Shown piece after piece: positions 26,901-34,560 of a DNA stretch of 64,000 bases. The notes beneath the pieces are model-generated. The model did not search any database. It was not told where the DNA came from and saw only the letters and a list, made by a program, of their open reading frames with translations. Location of the stretch: IMG/VR virus record IMGVR_UViG_3300024261_002043, positions 1 to 64,000 of that record; one strand, written 5' to 3'. Origin of the DNA: a virus. How positions within the stretch are numbered: the stretch's first letter is position 1; the number at the start of each line of letters is the position of its first letter. The translations under genes were made by a program, and so were the position numbers.

Positions 26901-27980
26901 TATTTTCATAGAAAGATGTACATCTTTAGTATATTCGTCCCGGAACTCCTTATACATGTCACGGGTAGCTAGCGCGGCTAATGGTTGAACACGTGCTCGT
27001 AAGCTGTCGTATATCCTCATAAGCCGAGTATCTGGTCTTTCCACCAGTTCTGGGCCCGGTATTATCTCTCTATCATTAACATCTTCGGCTAAGCGCGGGG
27101 TTGAGTAGTAGAGGGAGTCTGCGTAATTTATAAGATATGTGTATAGTAACTCAGTTGATGAAGTATTTCCACCTGTTAGAGAAAAAGCGCTGTTTGCTTC
27201 TTCAACACCAGGTAGGTTTATAATCTTTAGAGAATCAAAAAAGCGTAATCTAGCGTTTATATGATCTTTTAGGTCTTCTGCGAATGGAATTTCTGGAAAC
27301 CTTGTATTAATAGATCTTTGGAGCCCTTGAGAGTCTTTTAGGTCTAGGTCTCCCAACGTATCAATGTTCAGCATTCTTGCTGCTCTTTTGTATAATATAC
27401 TATCGTACGAAAGATCAGCTGTCTTATCTCCTATACTATCAAAGCATGGTACAAAATCGCATAATGCGAGAATAACTGGCGATACTGCTTGGTTATAAGA
27501 TATATCTGTCGTTGGCTTAGGGAGTACTTCTGCTTCGGCGCCTTTGTCGGTATTGTTATTGTTATTTGTATTGGATGAAAGGTCTCTTATAAATGAATCA
27601 CCAGATTTGCCAGTAGGGTCGTATTCGTTTGTTTTTGATCCATTATCTTTTTTATTTCTAAGTACTTTTAAATTGTTATCTTGATTAGCTTTGATTTGTG
27701 CAGCTCTAGTAGTAAACTGCTGTTTAGACGGACCTTCCCTTGTTGCCTTTGACTTAGAGCCTTTTAATTGGTTCCTTCTTACTTTCCGGCCTTTTACGGT
27801 GGTGGAAGATTCAGCAGTTTGCTGAGCCTCAACTGGATCTGGTATTACCTGCGCTTCAGCATTTTGAAGGTCATCTAGCCGAATGTTTCTTAATAGCATA
27901 TCCTCTAAGGAAACGAACGAATTACTCTCCTCAGCTGAGGCTAGGGAAAACTTAAGATTGTATAATAAGCTGTTTGACAT
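23967..27980 (-). CDS. Giant virion-type protein of unknown family (1337 aa)
   Basis: The 1337-residue product has an N-terminal region of about 150 residues that is basic and disordered (KGRKVRRNQLKGSKSKA near residue 63), then a long mixed alpha/beta body with no motif I recognise, and an acidic segment near the C-terminus (ENNSHNPEEDLN). The start overlaps the upstream stop as TAATG. The middle third (about 25.3-26.7 kb) is clearly GC-richer than its flanks, which could mark recombination or strong expression. The position in a run of large virion proteins suggests a structural role, possibly a tail or neck component. Confidence 0.65.
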   Translation of the reverse strand: MSNSLLYNLKFSLASAEESNSFVSLEDMLLRNIRLDDLQNAEAQVIPDPVEAQQTAESSTTVKGRKVRRNQLKGSKSKATREGPSKQQFTTRAAQIKANQDNNLKVLRNKKDNGSKTNEYDPTGKSGDSFIRDLSSNTNNNNNTDKGAEAEVLPKPTTDISYNQAVSPVILALCDFVPCFDSIGDKTADLSYDSILYKRAARMLNIDTLGDLDLKDSQGLQRSINTRFPEIPFAEDLKDHINARLRFFDSLKIINLPGVEEANSAFSLTGGNTSSTELLYTYLINYADSLYYSTPRLAEDVNDREIIPGPELVERPDTRLMRIYDSLRARVQPLAALATRDMYKEFRDEYTKDVHLSMKILTNIIGKEVSFSQNLSKNGVGVSLSTEGISSLSRESTNPYKLFNVDKNATRLPSAFRDTGSSNSNTGTGNNIVFQSKVNRMLFDSRRENTRMNYPFESSEVVGSDGSTRAMTAGGFIEEMYEIAANPRFNNVTDQLIMPQSQRATYDGVGDNPYLSPYEAASSLFTYAGEQIQRCCVPESIDNTAAEAALRPLTNILRRCYNSMTSMSSRYRNQTLAAHVLRMCGEDQRLFDFLLMYLAFRQEKMFEYNGTGSPPPGASSLFRSSRLLISNTGGYTGLDQPTTSTTFTAIPRNMTITPPLDGSGVSQNILAPAQETTVEFEQPLGDGDSGTLESLFNRTFEDICGVFAEHIHEALSGEARPQTNAPPVGTTLPHEIRWANRDIKEALMDKTGGGVFDEIIEFEGTLADGSDPIFFPDITSTSDRGSPGVSYYSGVSKDMMFLANTSLYCKVYFAVLNAVTFVEAPTYAIGNVNVSDHMPSTGLLPAFSTRHHNLRVWDNMLTFPPQRGTSPSDIPAHETRDVMMAEFSEAFPDIASTISEIEEEFNFLTSFAPGLIQYFQNVNRSWLEVSNETLLSVHDNTTLGARLLAGLVPSRDVVKLLLQYQEKLNSRDLNYGGKKLNDNTVSTSSFEYMIDVLSSDFIRRKHTPNSKVIAVGIPSGLLQGLESAPVPLDQITQDNDLRSADEVFQVIIKKIDHSKPNINYTPISYKFSRNLFIKETWDEGFIFTDISNNFEKAEVYDTTLVESLTAQYGEELAMELFINHTSDWAFKGYLDLQFDIDLEEKSFPMLKEARDISITKNIDLGLFRFVDTSTESFLSASNLAFDPDNRKFKELMLYNNETGKIDINRKDFYNPFYYSTFDYANSYGTLFDVEKESKNISIGTIFEKNICIAFEDEDFEVDENNSHNPEEDLNIANNANVDAQNARVDIGPETLDPTLISYEVYITLGYGHVNFYNRPPAPNEWVERLYPRNDQGS

Positions 27981-30589
27981 TATTTATCTCTGATCGCTGT
28001 TATAATGCTTGTATCACTAAACATACTTTTAGCGTTAATAGATCCTAACGCTGTTAACAATTGTGGGTCAATCGGCTTAGACTCAAGCGAGCTTATCTCT
28101 TCGTAAAATAAGTTTACAGCTATAATCTCGTATCGATATTTCATGGAGCTAACAATATTACGGTCTTTATAAAAAAACCTAGATGATGATGCATCACAGT
28201 GAATCGTATCTATCACTACAGATCCCCCTCCGGCCTTAACACATATCTTAAAATGATCTATCATGGTAAGGTCTCCATCATATACCCAGGAGACCAAATT
28301 GTACATTTTATTCTTTTCGTAGCTTATCTCTTTAGGGGAGTTGCTAGGGGCTATTAAAGAGAAAGTTTTTTTAGCCTGTATAGCTGTCCTTCCAGCCAAA
28401 ATTGGATCTGAAGGAAACAGCTTACTAGATAGAAACGGATTATTTTGCTTATGAGTTGAGGGTATAACGCCCGTTTGTCTGGTAATTGGGTTTGCTAACT
28501 TTGATATATTTTTATTAAAGCGAGTTAAGGTCGTAGGGTCTATTTTGCTCTTTATAACATTGGGGAATAAGCTATCCGCGGTATTTATTAGAGCAGTGGC
28601 AGCATAAACGTACCTAGTGCCAGGTTCAGGAGCGCTTACTCCTGATGCTTGCCTTGATAAATCGTTGTCTACAAACTTCCCGCTTTCGACGACACCGAAA
28701 GTCTCAACTTCTCCTGTTGTAAGATTTTCCCTATCAACAAGAAAGTTTACAAGACCACTAAACTTCTCTCTATTTTTATCAAACTCATCAGAAAATAATT
28801 GCGACTGGCCGTCTACAGTCAGCGCGTCCTTAATTTTCTTGAAGCCGATATCAGTAAACTTACCGTCAAGACTAAACTCAACGTCGCCCGGTGGACCACC
28901 TATAGATGACGCCGGTGAGCTCATGGTAAATGATACGGGGTTAGCGGTATCGTGCATCGGTATATCTATAATGTATGGCGTACCACGCACTGGACCTTTT
29001 ATTCGGGACACCCCAATAGGAACGTATCTATACGTTCTTGCTTGCTTGGCTGACGAATCTGTAAACATTACTTCTGTGGTCCCAGGATATACATTTACAG
29101 TTTTTGCATTGTTATCGCCGATGTATACATATCCAGGGCCTTTGCCTGAACGTGCATTGGCAAAGGAGTTATACGTTAGGTCATAGCGTCTAACTTTTAT
29201 AGCCACAATGTCATCCGTAGGTATATCTGCTACAATGACGTTTACGACACCGTCAAAATAGTCACCGTCATAAGAAGCGTTTGCTGTTAATGCATCAGCC
29301 ACCGGGGCTAGACTAAGTGTGCTTGGTGGTACTATACTATGTGAAAAATCGTCAGAAGGATCTCCATTTTCTCCGTAAGATATTGCTCTATAAATCAACG
29401 ACTTATTTGATATTATTTCGTCTCTATATACGAGTGATTCTCCTTTGTTTAGCGGGGCATCAAAAATAACTTCCCACTTAGTACCATATCCTGAGCCACC
29501 AGCTGCGGGTGGTGCTTTTCGGCGAAAAACCTTTATACGCTTTCCGACATCATCAAGTTGTGTGACTGCCACTCTCGTATAGCGCGTAGATCTTGAAGTA
29601 TTTAGCGAAGGTGGAAGTGTCGGTGTAAGAAAATCCCTAAGGCGCTTTGAGTGGGAAACATAAAAACCTACGCTAGACCTCCTTACACCATTTGGGTCAT
29701 TTAATCGAGCGGCAACGAAGAATGTTGATAGACCTTGTAGTATGTCTTTTCTTATAGAAAGCTTAACTTTTACCGTTTTATATTTTTGAAAGAAAGAGTA
29801 TGTAGCAGATTTAGGTACTGCGACAGGAGGTAAATATACCATATCAGTCACTCTATTTGCCAGCTCTGGATTGGATATAACTTTTTCTATTCTGTTTCTA
29901 ATGCTTAAAGAACCCGGGTCTACTTGATTAGCGACTACTTTATTTGAAACAGAAACAGTACTAACTTGTGGGCCTGGGGCATTTAAGTCATTGCTCGTAG
30001 GTATAATGTTACGTAAGTTTTCAGGCTTAATAGTTGGAGATAAACTCTCTACACCAGATCTGTAATTTATATAAGGCTCTCTCTTTTTTGAACTAATAGT
30101 TGTGATATTATCGAAAGGAGTAACCGTGCGCGCTTTTGTTGCTGTGCTTCTTATCGAGTTAGATAGTAGACGATCTTTAGCTTCAAAAGCAGAAGCAGCG
30201 TCTATATCAGTAGATGTTCTACTTACTGCACTGTAGTTTGGTGGTATATGTAAGCCTAACGACACCTCTTTAGATGCGATAACCGTGCTAGCGGTCTGAT
30301 CGGCGGACGCAATGAGAAGCGCTTCTTGTCCAAGGTCGTCGCGCGTGGTGGCGAGCTCGAATGAATAGGTTTGGTCCGGTCTACTACGATATATTTTTAC
30401 GCTTAGGTTCAAGGCATTCAATCTTAATGCTGCAGCAAGATCTACATCAAATGATATTTCATACTCGAAGAAATCAGCGATATCGTCAATAGTGTTACCT
30501 TCACCTATAATGGTAGCAAAACCTAAGAGCTCTGCAGGAAACGATTTCTTTTTCAGCATAGGAGTTTCAATAAGGGATTTAACTAACAT
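27980..30589 (-). CDS. Large virion protein with fibronectin-III-like C-terminus (869 aa)
   Basis: The 869-residue product has beta-rich segments throughout. At about residues 370-420 (KWEVIFDAPLNKGESLVYRD, then LIYRAISYGENGDPS) and again at about 765-850 (NLVSWVYDGDLT, HFKICVKAG, KYRYEIIAVN) it shows fibronectin type III-like strand patterns. It is flanked by TAATG overlaps on both sides, so it is translationally coupled to its neighbours (309 aa upstream, 1337 aa downstream). These three may build one substructure. No enzyme motif is seen. A tail-associated or whisker-type protein is the most likely role. Confidence 0.7.
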   Translation of the reverse strand: MLVKSLIETPMLKKKSFPAELLGFATIIGEGNTIDDIADFFEYEISFDVDLAAALRLNALNLSVKIYRSRPDQTYSFELATTRDDLGQEALLIASADQTASTVIASKEVSLGLHIPPNYSAVSRTSTDIDAASAFEAKDRLLSNSIRSTATKARTVTPFDNITTISSKKREPYINYRSGVESLSPTIKPENLRNIIPTSNDLNAPGPQVSTVSVSNKVVANQVDPGSLSIRNRIEKVISNPELANRVTDMVYLPPVAVPKSATYSFFQKYKTVKVKLSIRKDILQGLSTFFVAARLNDPNGVRRSSVGFYVSHSKRLRDFLTPTLPPSLNTSRSTRYTRVAVTQLDDVGKRIKVFRRKAPPAAGGSGYGTKWEVIFDAPLNKGESLVYRDEIISNKSLIYRAISYGENGDPSDDFSHSIVPPSTLSLAPVADALTANASYDGDYFDGVVNVIVADIPTDDIVAIKVRRYDLTYNSFANARSGKGPGYVYIGDNNAKTVNVYPGTTEVMFTDSSAKQARTYRYVPIGVSRIKGPVRGTPYIIDIPMHDTANPVSFTMSSPASSIGGPPGDVEFSLDGKFTDIGFKKIKDALTVDGQSQLFSDEFDKNREKFSGLVNFLVDRENLTTGEVETFGVVESGKFVDNDLSRQASGVSAPEPGTRYVYAATALINTADSLFPNVIKSKIDPTTLTRFNKNISKLANPITRQTGVIPSTHKQNNPFLSSKLFPSDPILAGRTAIQAKKTFSLIAPSNSPKEISYEKNKMYNLVSWVYDGDLTMIDHFKICVKAGGGSVVIDTIHCDASSSRFFYKDRNIVSSMKYRYEIIAVNLFYEEISSLESKPIDPQLLTALGSINAKSMFSDTSIITAIRDK

Positions 30590-31518
30590 TAATCAAAAAC
30601 CACCGTAAAAATATTAATAAACGTCTTTTCGTCCGCACTGTCATTAAACAATTTACCAACAAAAAATACGTGCTTACCAGGACTATAGGGATCGCTATCC
30701 TCAAACTCACCGAAGTCTATCATTCTCAGCTTATTTATACTTGAACTAGTTATTTCCCACACTTGACAAATTAAATTATTTTCCAGACTAGTCTTATCAA
30801 AAGCAACTTTTGCGACTGGGGTCTTTCGAAACTTTGAAGATACGCCTAAAGAATCTTGCAGCTGGTCAAAATTAAGAGGCTCAGGTTGTTCGAGTTTTGT
30901 ATACTCTTTAAGCTTCATGCCACTAGTCTTGTTCTTAGGAGGCATATACTTGAAATTTTGTACGTGTGTTAACTTTTTATCTTGCCATAGACTTTCAGCG
31001 TTACTTAGTCGCTTTACTTTTTCTTTGTTCGCCGGAATTGGCCCTTCATCGGAAATCACAAATTCAGCGGAATTGTATTGTAACTTAAAACCAGTGTTTC
31101 TCTTTATACTCTCTTCTGTTCTAAGAGGTCTTAAATCTGTGAATGAGTTTATACAATCTTGTATGGCGCTAGAGGCTGACGTTACTAAATCAAGGCCCTT
31201 TAAAAAGTTTGATGATCCGCTGATTTGAGTAAGCTGTCCATTTACAATATCAAATGCGCCAGCTGGAAATGTCATAGAGCCATCAGCTTCATATTCAGGT
31301 ATTATCATATCTTGAGGTCTAGAGAAGGCTTCTAACATAATCCTGTCAACAGAATCAGAAGCCACGCTAGCATCTTCGATTGACCCTTCGTAAAACGTTC
31401 CTAAATCAGAAAAGCTAGCGAATGAAAACCTAAGTTCACCTTTCGCTAACTCATGTCTTCCTTGATCAGTTAAGATCGTATCCATGAACCTAGTTTTTTT
31501 ATCTAATATTCCAGCCAT
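30589..31518 (-). CDS. Virion structural protein with LTDQGRHEL start module (309 aa)
   Basis: The 309-residue product begins MAGILDKKTRFMDTILTDQG, continues RHELAKGELRFSFASFSD, and so shares its N-terminal design with the 236-residue product encoded at 21251-21961. The remainder is mixed alpha/beta with a C-terminal strand rich in Phe and Val (HVFFVGKLF, INIFTVVFD). The gene opens an operon of coupled large proteins. No good ribosome binding site precedes the ATG at 31518; the sequence is AATACTTATACTC, so translation may depend on coupling with the gene 11 bases upstream. A virion role is inferred. Confidence 0.7.
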   Translation of the reverse strand: MAGILDKKTRFMDTILTDQGRHELAKGELRFSFASFSDLGTFYEGSIEDASVASDSVDRIMLEAFSRPQDMIIPEYEADGSMTFPAGAFDIVNGQLTQISGSSNFLKGLDLVTSASSAIQDCINSFTDLRPLRTEESIKRNTGFKLQYNSAEFVISDEGPIPANKEKVKRLSNAESLWQDKKLTHVQNFKYMPPKNKTSGMKLKEYTKLEQPEPLNFDQLQDSLGVSSKFRKTPVAKVAFDKTSLENNLICQVWEITSSSINKLRMIDFGEFEDSDPYSPGKHVFFVGKLFNDSADEKTFINIFTVVFD

Positions 31519-31529
31519 GAGTATAAGTA

Positions 31530-32057
31530 TTACGCTTCAGAGTCTTCGCCACTGCCTGAATCGTCTAAGGCAGATCTGTACTTACTCAGGGTGATTGGTG
31601 GGCGCTTACCGACTTTCCTTTTCATACCTGTCATTTTTGACGGTTCTTTAATTTCTCCAGACTCAATTTTTGCTTTATTATCTTCGTCTAAGCTTTTTAT
31701 TGCTTTTGCCTCTTCCTCTTTTTCTTCCTCAGTCTTTTGATCTTTACACCACTGGTTATATAGCTCTAGCATATCAGTCCACCTAACCATATCGCTATCA
31801 ATTTCTTTTATGCCATTGATGCAATCATTCCATACAGACTCCACGTACATAGGTAGTGACTGTAAGAGTCCGCAGACTTCCTTTCTAAGATCATCTATTT
31901 CACCTTCAAAATCATCGATCTGTGGTATAACATCATTAATCGCTTGTTGCACCTTAAACGAATGAAATGCAGGGTTTAGTAAAGCTTTTCTTAAATCTTC
32001 TTTTTTATCAAATAGCTCTGATATTTTGCCGGTTATTACACTTTTAAATTCACTCAT
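31530..32057 (-). CDS. Hypothetical helical acidic protein (175 aa)
   Basis: The 175-residue protein is helical in its first 110 residues, then has a Glu/Lys-rich helix (TEEEKEEEAKAIKSL) and a basic Pro-containing tail ending in an acidic DSGSGEDSEA. The family is unknown. It is the first gene after the terminator at 32136-32165 and carries an AATACTTAC motif and CAGGAGG site in its leader, so it probably heads the transcript for the block of large proteins down to about 17.5 kb. It could be an assembly chaperone or a small structural protein; neither is shown. Confidence 0.65.
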   Translation of the reverse strand: MSEFKSVITGKISELFDKKEDLRKALLNPAFHSFKVQQAINDVIPQIDDFEGEIDDLRKEVCGLLQSLPMYVESVWNDCINGIKEIDSDMVRWTDMLELYNQWCKDQKTEEEKEEEAKAIKSLDEDNKAKIESGEIKEPSKMTGMKRKVGKRPPITLSKYRSALDDSGSGEDSEA

Positions 32058-32096
32058 GTTGCCTCCTGTTTGCTATGTTACTTTATTAAAATCATA

Positions 32097-32105
32097 GTAA
32101 GTATT
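32097..32105 (-). promoter_or_regulatory. AATACTTAC motif directly after a terminator
   Basis: The minus strand reads TTGGAATACTTACTATG, 39 bases before the ATG at 32057 and about 30 bases after the U-tract of the terminator. A start site is expected here because the preceding transcript ends. This is the third exact copy of the 9-mer. A TATAAT lies 7 bases upstream and is the alternative -10 element. Confidence 0.65.
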
Positions 32106-32135
32106 CCAATTATAAGAACACGATAGAAAGTTAAA

Positions 32136-32165
32136 TAAAAAAACGGGGCCTCAATGAGACCCCGT
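32136..32165 (-). terminator. Rho-independent terminator after the fibre gene
   Basis: A 10-bp stem (ACGGGGTCTC with GAGGCCCCGT, one G-U pair, 32143-32165) and a 3-base loop are followed on the minus strand by seven U residues. It is 38 bases past the fibre gene stop and divides the baseplate and fibre block from the next structural block. Confidence 0.92.
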
Positions 32166-32203
32166 CAAAATTTCTAGCAAGCTAGTTATTTTTATTTGTT
32201 AGA

Positions 32204-34027
32204 TTATGAACGATCGATAGCAGATACAAGATCTTCGTAAACAAGAGCAAACGAGAATTTAAGCTCGTTGGTTCCTGAAACTGCATAATCAACAGTAGCA
32301 GCAGCTCTATCTGTTTCGCTACCAGACTTCATAAGCTGTCCGTTAACATAGACATCTAGCTTATTAGGTCCTACAGCCGTACTAAACGAGGAAACATCAC
32401 CAGCTAGTTTGGTGAGTGTTACCGCGGTACCAGCGCTTGTGGTTTCTGCGATAGAACCTGAGAACAACGTTGGCTCTCCGGATGTAACGCTTGAGAACAA
32501 GGTATTAATAGCGCCTAAGACAGAAGTCGAGGTACTAAAGTTGCTGATGTACGTTGACGCCTCGGAACTACTAGGAGTTTCGAAAAGTAATGCTTGAGCA
32601 TTTACACCGGCTAGCGCCGCTATCGCAGAGAAAGCGAACGTTCCATCGGTTTGAATACCAACACTCTGAGAACCGTCAAGGAAGACAGGTCCTGCAGCAG
32701 CAGCGATACCAACGTTTGTAGCACCAGACAACATAAGTCCTGCAGCTGATGTCTTAATTACAGATTGTGCACCTGCTGTGACATCAAAAGAACCAGAGGC
32801 AGCAACATCCATACCAGTTGAACCGTCGTGTGTAAACGTGACATCTTCACCATCACCGAAAGCCAAGACACTAGAGTCATCTTCAAGGTGAACCTTAGGG
32901 GTATCGAGGAGAACCTCGGTAGAAGCCTCAAGCTCAATAGTCGGAGCAACAGGCTTCAACAAGGTTCCAGCTGCAAGATCGAGTTGACCATCAGCAGATG
33001 AAGAAATTGATTCAGCACCGTCAGCTTGAACAAACGCAAGCTTGTCTTCGCCACCAGCAAGCACAAGACCAACACCATCTGCATGAGTCAACGTTGTTGC
33101 AGCATCAGCACCGAATGACAGTGTTTGAGAGTCAACAGGCATTGTAATATTACCTGCAGAGCCACCGATCTTTAATAATGATGTACCGGCACTCTTAATT
33201 TGAGTCTCAGTACTACCAAACTTGGTGTCCAGTATAATTGCAGCACCAGAAGATGCACCACCCTTAACTGCAACAGCGTTAACGGCGTCGATGATGACAC
33301 CACCACTACCATCAAAAGGGTTACCACCGGTTGAACCAGAACTCTGTAGGAGTAAAATACCGTGTGCCGATGCAACATTTAGACCGGCTGATGCACCACC
33401 TTCTAGTTTGTTCGCATGAACAGATGACCATGATGCGTGACCGGATGTCGCTAAGGCACCGGGCGAGACATAGCCCTTTTGTGAGGCGCCTGATACACTC
33501 ATCGATTTGACGTGTGAATAACCCGGGGCGAACTTAACGAGGAGCGACGAGTCGCTTGAGCTGAATGCCGACGTCAATTCGAAAACAATATCGTTGCTGT
33601 CGCTGTCTCGAAGTACGATAAGAGTGCCCTTGGCTAATGACGATGGCGATGACCAGCTACTATTCTTCGTAAGACTGGTATCAGAATATGAGACCATGCT
33701 ATTATCGATGAAGTTTGAGACGGAGTTAATCGACCCGACTGTCAAACGACCTAAAGCCATTGCATCGTCAGATGTTGGTTTAAGGCTTACAAGGCCGTCA
33801 GACGACGCTGGCGACTTATACTCACCAGGCTCAACAGCACCGAATGCAACGTCACCAGACATATTTGAGAGTGCTTGGGCATAATATTTAAATATTTCCT
33901 GTGCACTTGGTATATTGCCCTCGCTAAGGGAGGCAATTGCAGTACCCTTCGCTAGCGAAGTAGGCTTCATATCTGTTAATGAGCCTGTAATTTGTTGTAA
34001 TCTAATCTGTGTTCTAGACTTAGACAT
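32204..34027 (-). CDS. Tail fibre-like protein (607 aa) with VNGQL C-terminus
   Basis: The 607-residue protein is low in charge and rich in Ala, Gly, Ser and Thr. It has fibre-type strings between about residues 320 and 420: LVLAGGEDKLAFVQADGAE, then LAFGDGEDVTFTHDGSTG, resembling repeats of tail fibres from marine T4-like phages. The C-terminus (LDVYVNGQLMKSGSE through DYAVSGTNELKFSF) matches the end of the product encoded at 34561-35451. The frame is open upstream to a TTG at 34048, but the ATG at 34027 is chosen because AGAGG lies eight to nine bases before it, inside the longer frame. It is last before a terminator. A host-recognition or fibre-shaft role is inferred. Confidence 0.82.
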   Translation of the reverse strand: MSKSRTQIRLQQITGSLTDMKPTSLAKGTAIASLSEGNIPSAQEIFKYYAQALSNMSGDVAFGAVEPGEYKSPASSDGLVSLKPTSDDAMALGRLTVGSINSVSNFIDNSMVSYSDTSLTKNSSWSSPSSLAKGTLIVLRDSDSNDIVFELTSAFSSSDSSLLVKFAPGYSHVKSMSVSGASQKGYVSPGALATSGHASWSSVHANKLEGGASAGLNVASAHGILLLQSSGSTGGNPFDGSGGVIIDAVNAVAVKGGASSGAAIILDTKFGSTETQIKSAGTSLLKIGGSAGNITMPVDSQTLSFGADAATTLTHADGVGLVLAGGEDKLAFVQADGAESISSSADGQLDLAAGTLLKPVAPTIELEASTEVLLDTPKVHLEDDSSVLAFGDGEDVTFTHDGSTGMDVAASGSFDVTAGAQSVIKTSAAGLMLSGATNVGIAAAAGPVFLDGSQSVGIQTDGTFAFSAIAALAGVNAQALLFETPSSSEASTYISNFSTSTSVLGAINTLFSSVTSGEPTLFSGSIAETTSAGTAVTLTKLAGDVSSFSTAVGPNKLDVYVNGQLMKSGSETDRAAATVDYAVSGTNELKFSFALVYEDLVSAIDRS

Positions 34028-34156
34028 AATGTTTTTCCTCTTGCACAAAAATGTGCGTTATTTTTTAGGACAAACCGAAAATAAAACTAACGAACAAAAT
34101 AAACGGATTATATAATAAACTAACTAACGGATCGCGCTGCTCTCACAGCGGTAATT
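34028..34156 (-). promoter_or_regulatory. AT-rich 129-base leader of the fibre gene
   Basis: No gene fits here. The minus strand contains TTATTATATAATCC with a TATAAT -10-like hexamer at 34107-34112, flanked by two near-repeats, GTTAGTTTATT and GTTAGTTTTATT. No convincing -35 box is found at 17 bases. The leader after it is about 80 bases and ends in AAGAGG. A promoter is plausible given the gap size but not firmly placed. Confidence 0.4.
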
Positions 34157-34393
34157 TTAATTATAGCTTTGCTTTACTAAATTCCTCAAATTTTTTAAAG
34201 CAGAGTCAAATTTAGAAAAGTCGCTGGTAATATATTCAACTGCCAACTGTCTACACTCTTTTTCACCTTCAAAGATAAATGAATATCTACCGCGGTCAGT
34301 ACCAGCGCTTAGGAGCTTACGACTATTTGTGACTAAAAAAGCGGCTGTCCCTAGATCAGCTGTCTCAAAAACGTCGGATTTTTTATCTTGCAC
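34157..34393 (-). CDS. Small DUF5659-like phage protein (78 aa)
   Basis: The 78-residue product follows a pattern known from small phage proteins of the DUF5659 type: ADLGTAAFLVTNSRKLLS, then YSFIFEGEKECRQLAVEY, then a helical end with LKNLRNLVKQ. The function of that family is unknown; the match is by eye. The start is a GTG at 34393 with AGGAGG about ten bases upstream. It sits alone between two fibre-type genes, with gaps of 167 and 129 bases, which suggests separate regulation from the giant structural genes around it. Confidence 0.6.
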   Translation of the reverse strand: MQDKKSDVFETADLGTAAFLVTNSRKLLSAGTDRGRYSFIFEGEKECRQLAVEYITSDFSKFDSALKNLRNLVKQSYN

Positions 34394-34434
34394 TTACTGA
34401 GTACCTCCTACTATACCTTAGCGTGGTCAATTAT

Positions 34435-34473
34435 GATAGCACGACTGTATTCATTCATAGCTACCGTGCTATC
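34435..34473. repeat. Perfect 9-bp inverted repeat in an intergenic gap
   Basis: GATAGCACG (34435-34443) and CGTGCTATC (34465-34473) are perfect inverted arms separated by 21 bases. They lie in the 167-base gap 34394-34560, which has no gene. No U-run follows on either strand, so it is not an obvious intrinsic terminator. It could be an RNA hairpin or a protein-binding operator ahead of the GTG at 34393. Confidence 0.6.
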
Positions 34474-34560
34474 AATAACTATCAACGTAAAACTTTTAAA
34501 TCCTGTTCTGTCTAACGATAAAAAACCTTACATATTCCTTACATGAAGTGATGTATGGTT

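Noticed and set aside
22235-30739. T4-type late promoter sequence TATAAATA on the minus strand (22235-22242 and 30732-30739)
   Set aside because: Both copies are inside coding regions and far from any gene start, so they are likely chance AT-rich matches.
31516-31530. AATACTTATAC next to the start of the gene at 31518
   Set aside because: It resembles the leader motif but lies five bases from the ATG, too close for a promoter of that gene, and overlaps the end of the coupled upstream gene.
34027-34048. Upstream TTG start for the 607-residue fibre gene
   Set aside because: The ribosome binding site AGAGG lies inside this extension, eight to nine bases before the ATG at 34027, so the ATG is the likely start.
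34135-34150. Hairpin CGCTG-CTCTCA-CAGCG after the DUF5659-like gene
   Set aside because: The stem is only five bases and no U-run follows on the minus strand; not a convincing terminator.
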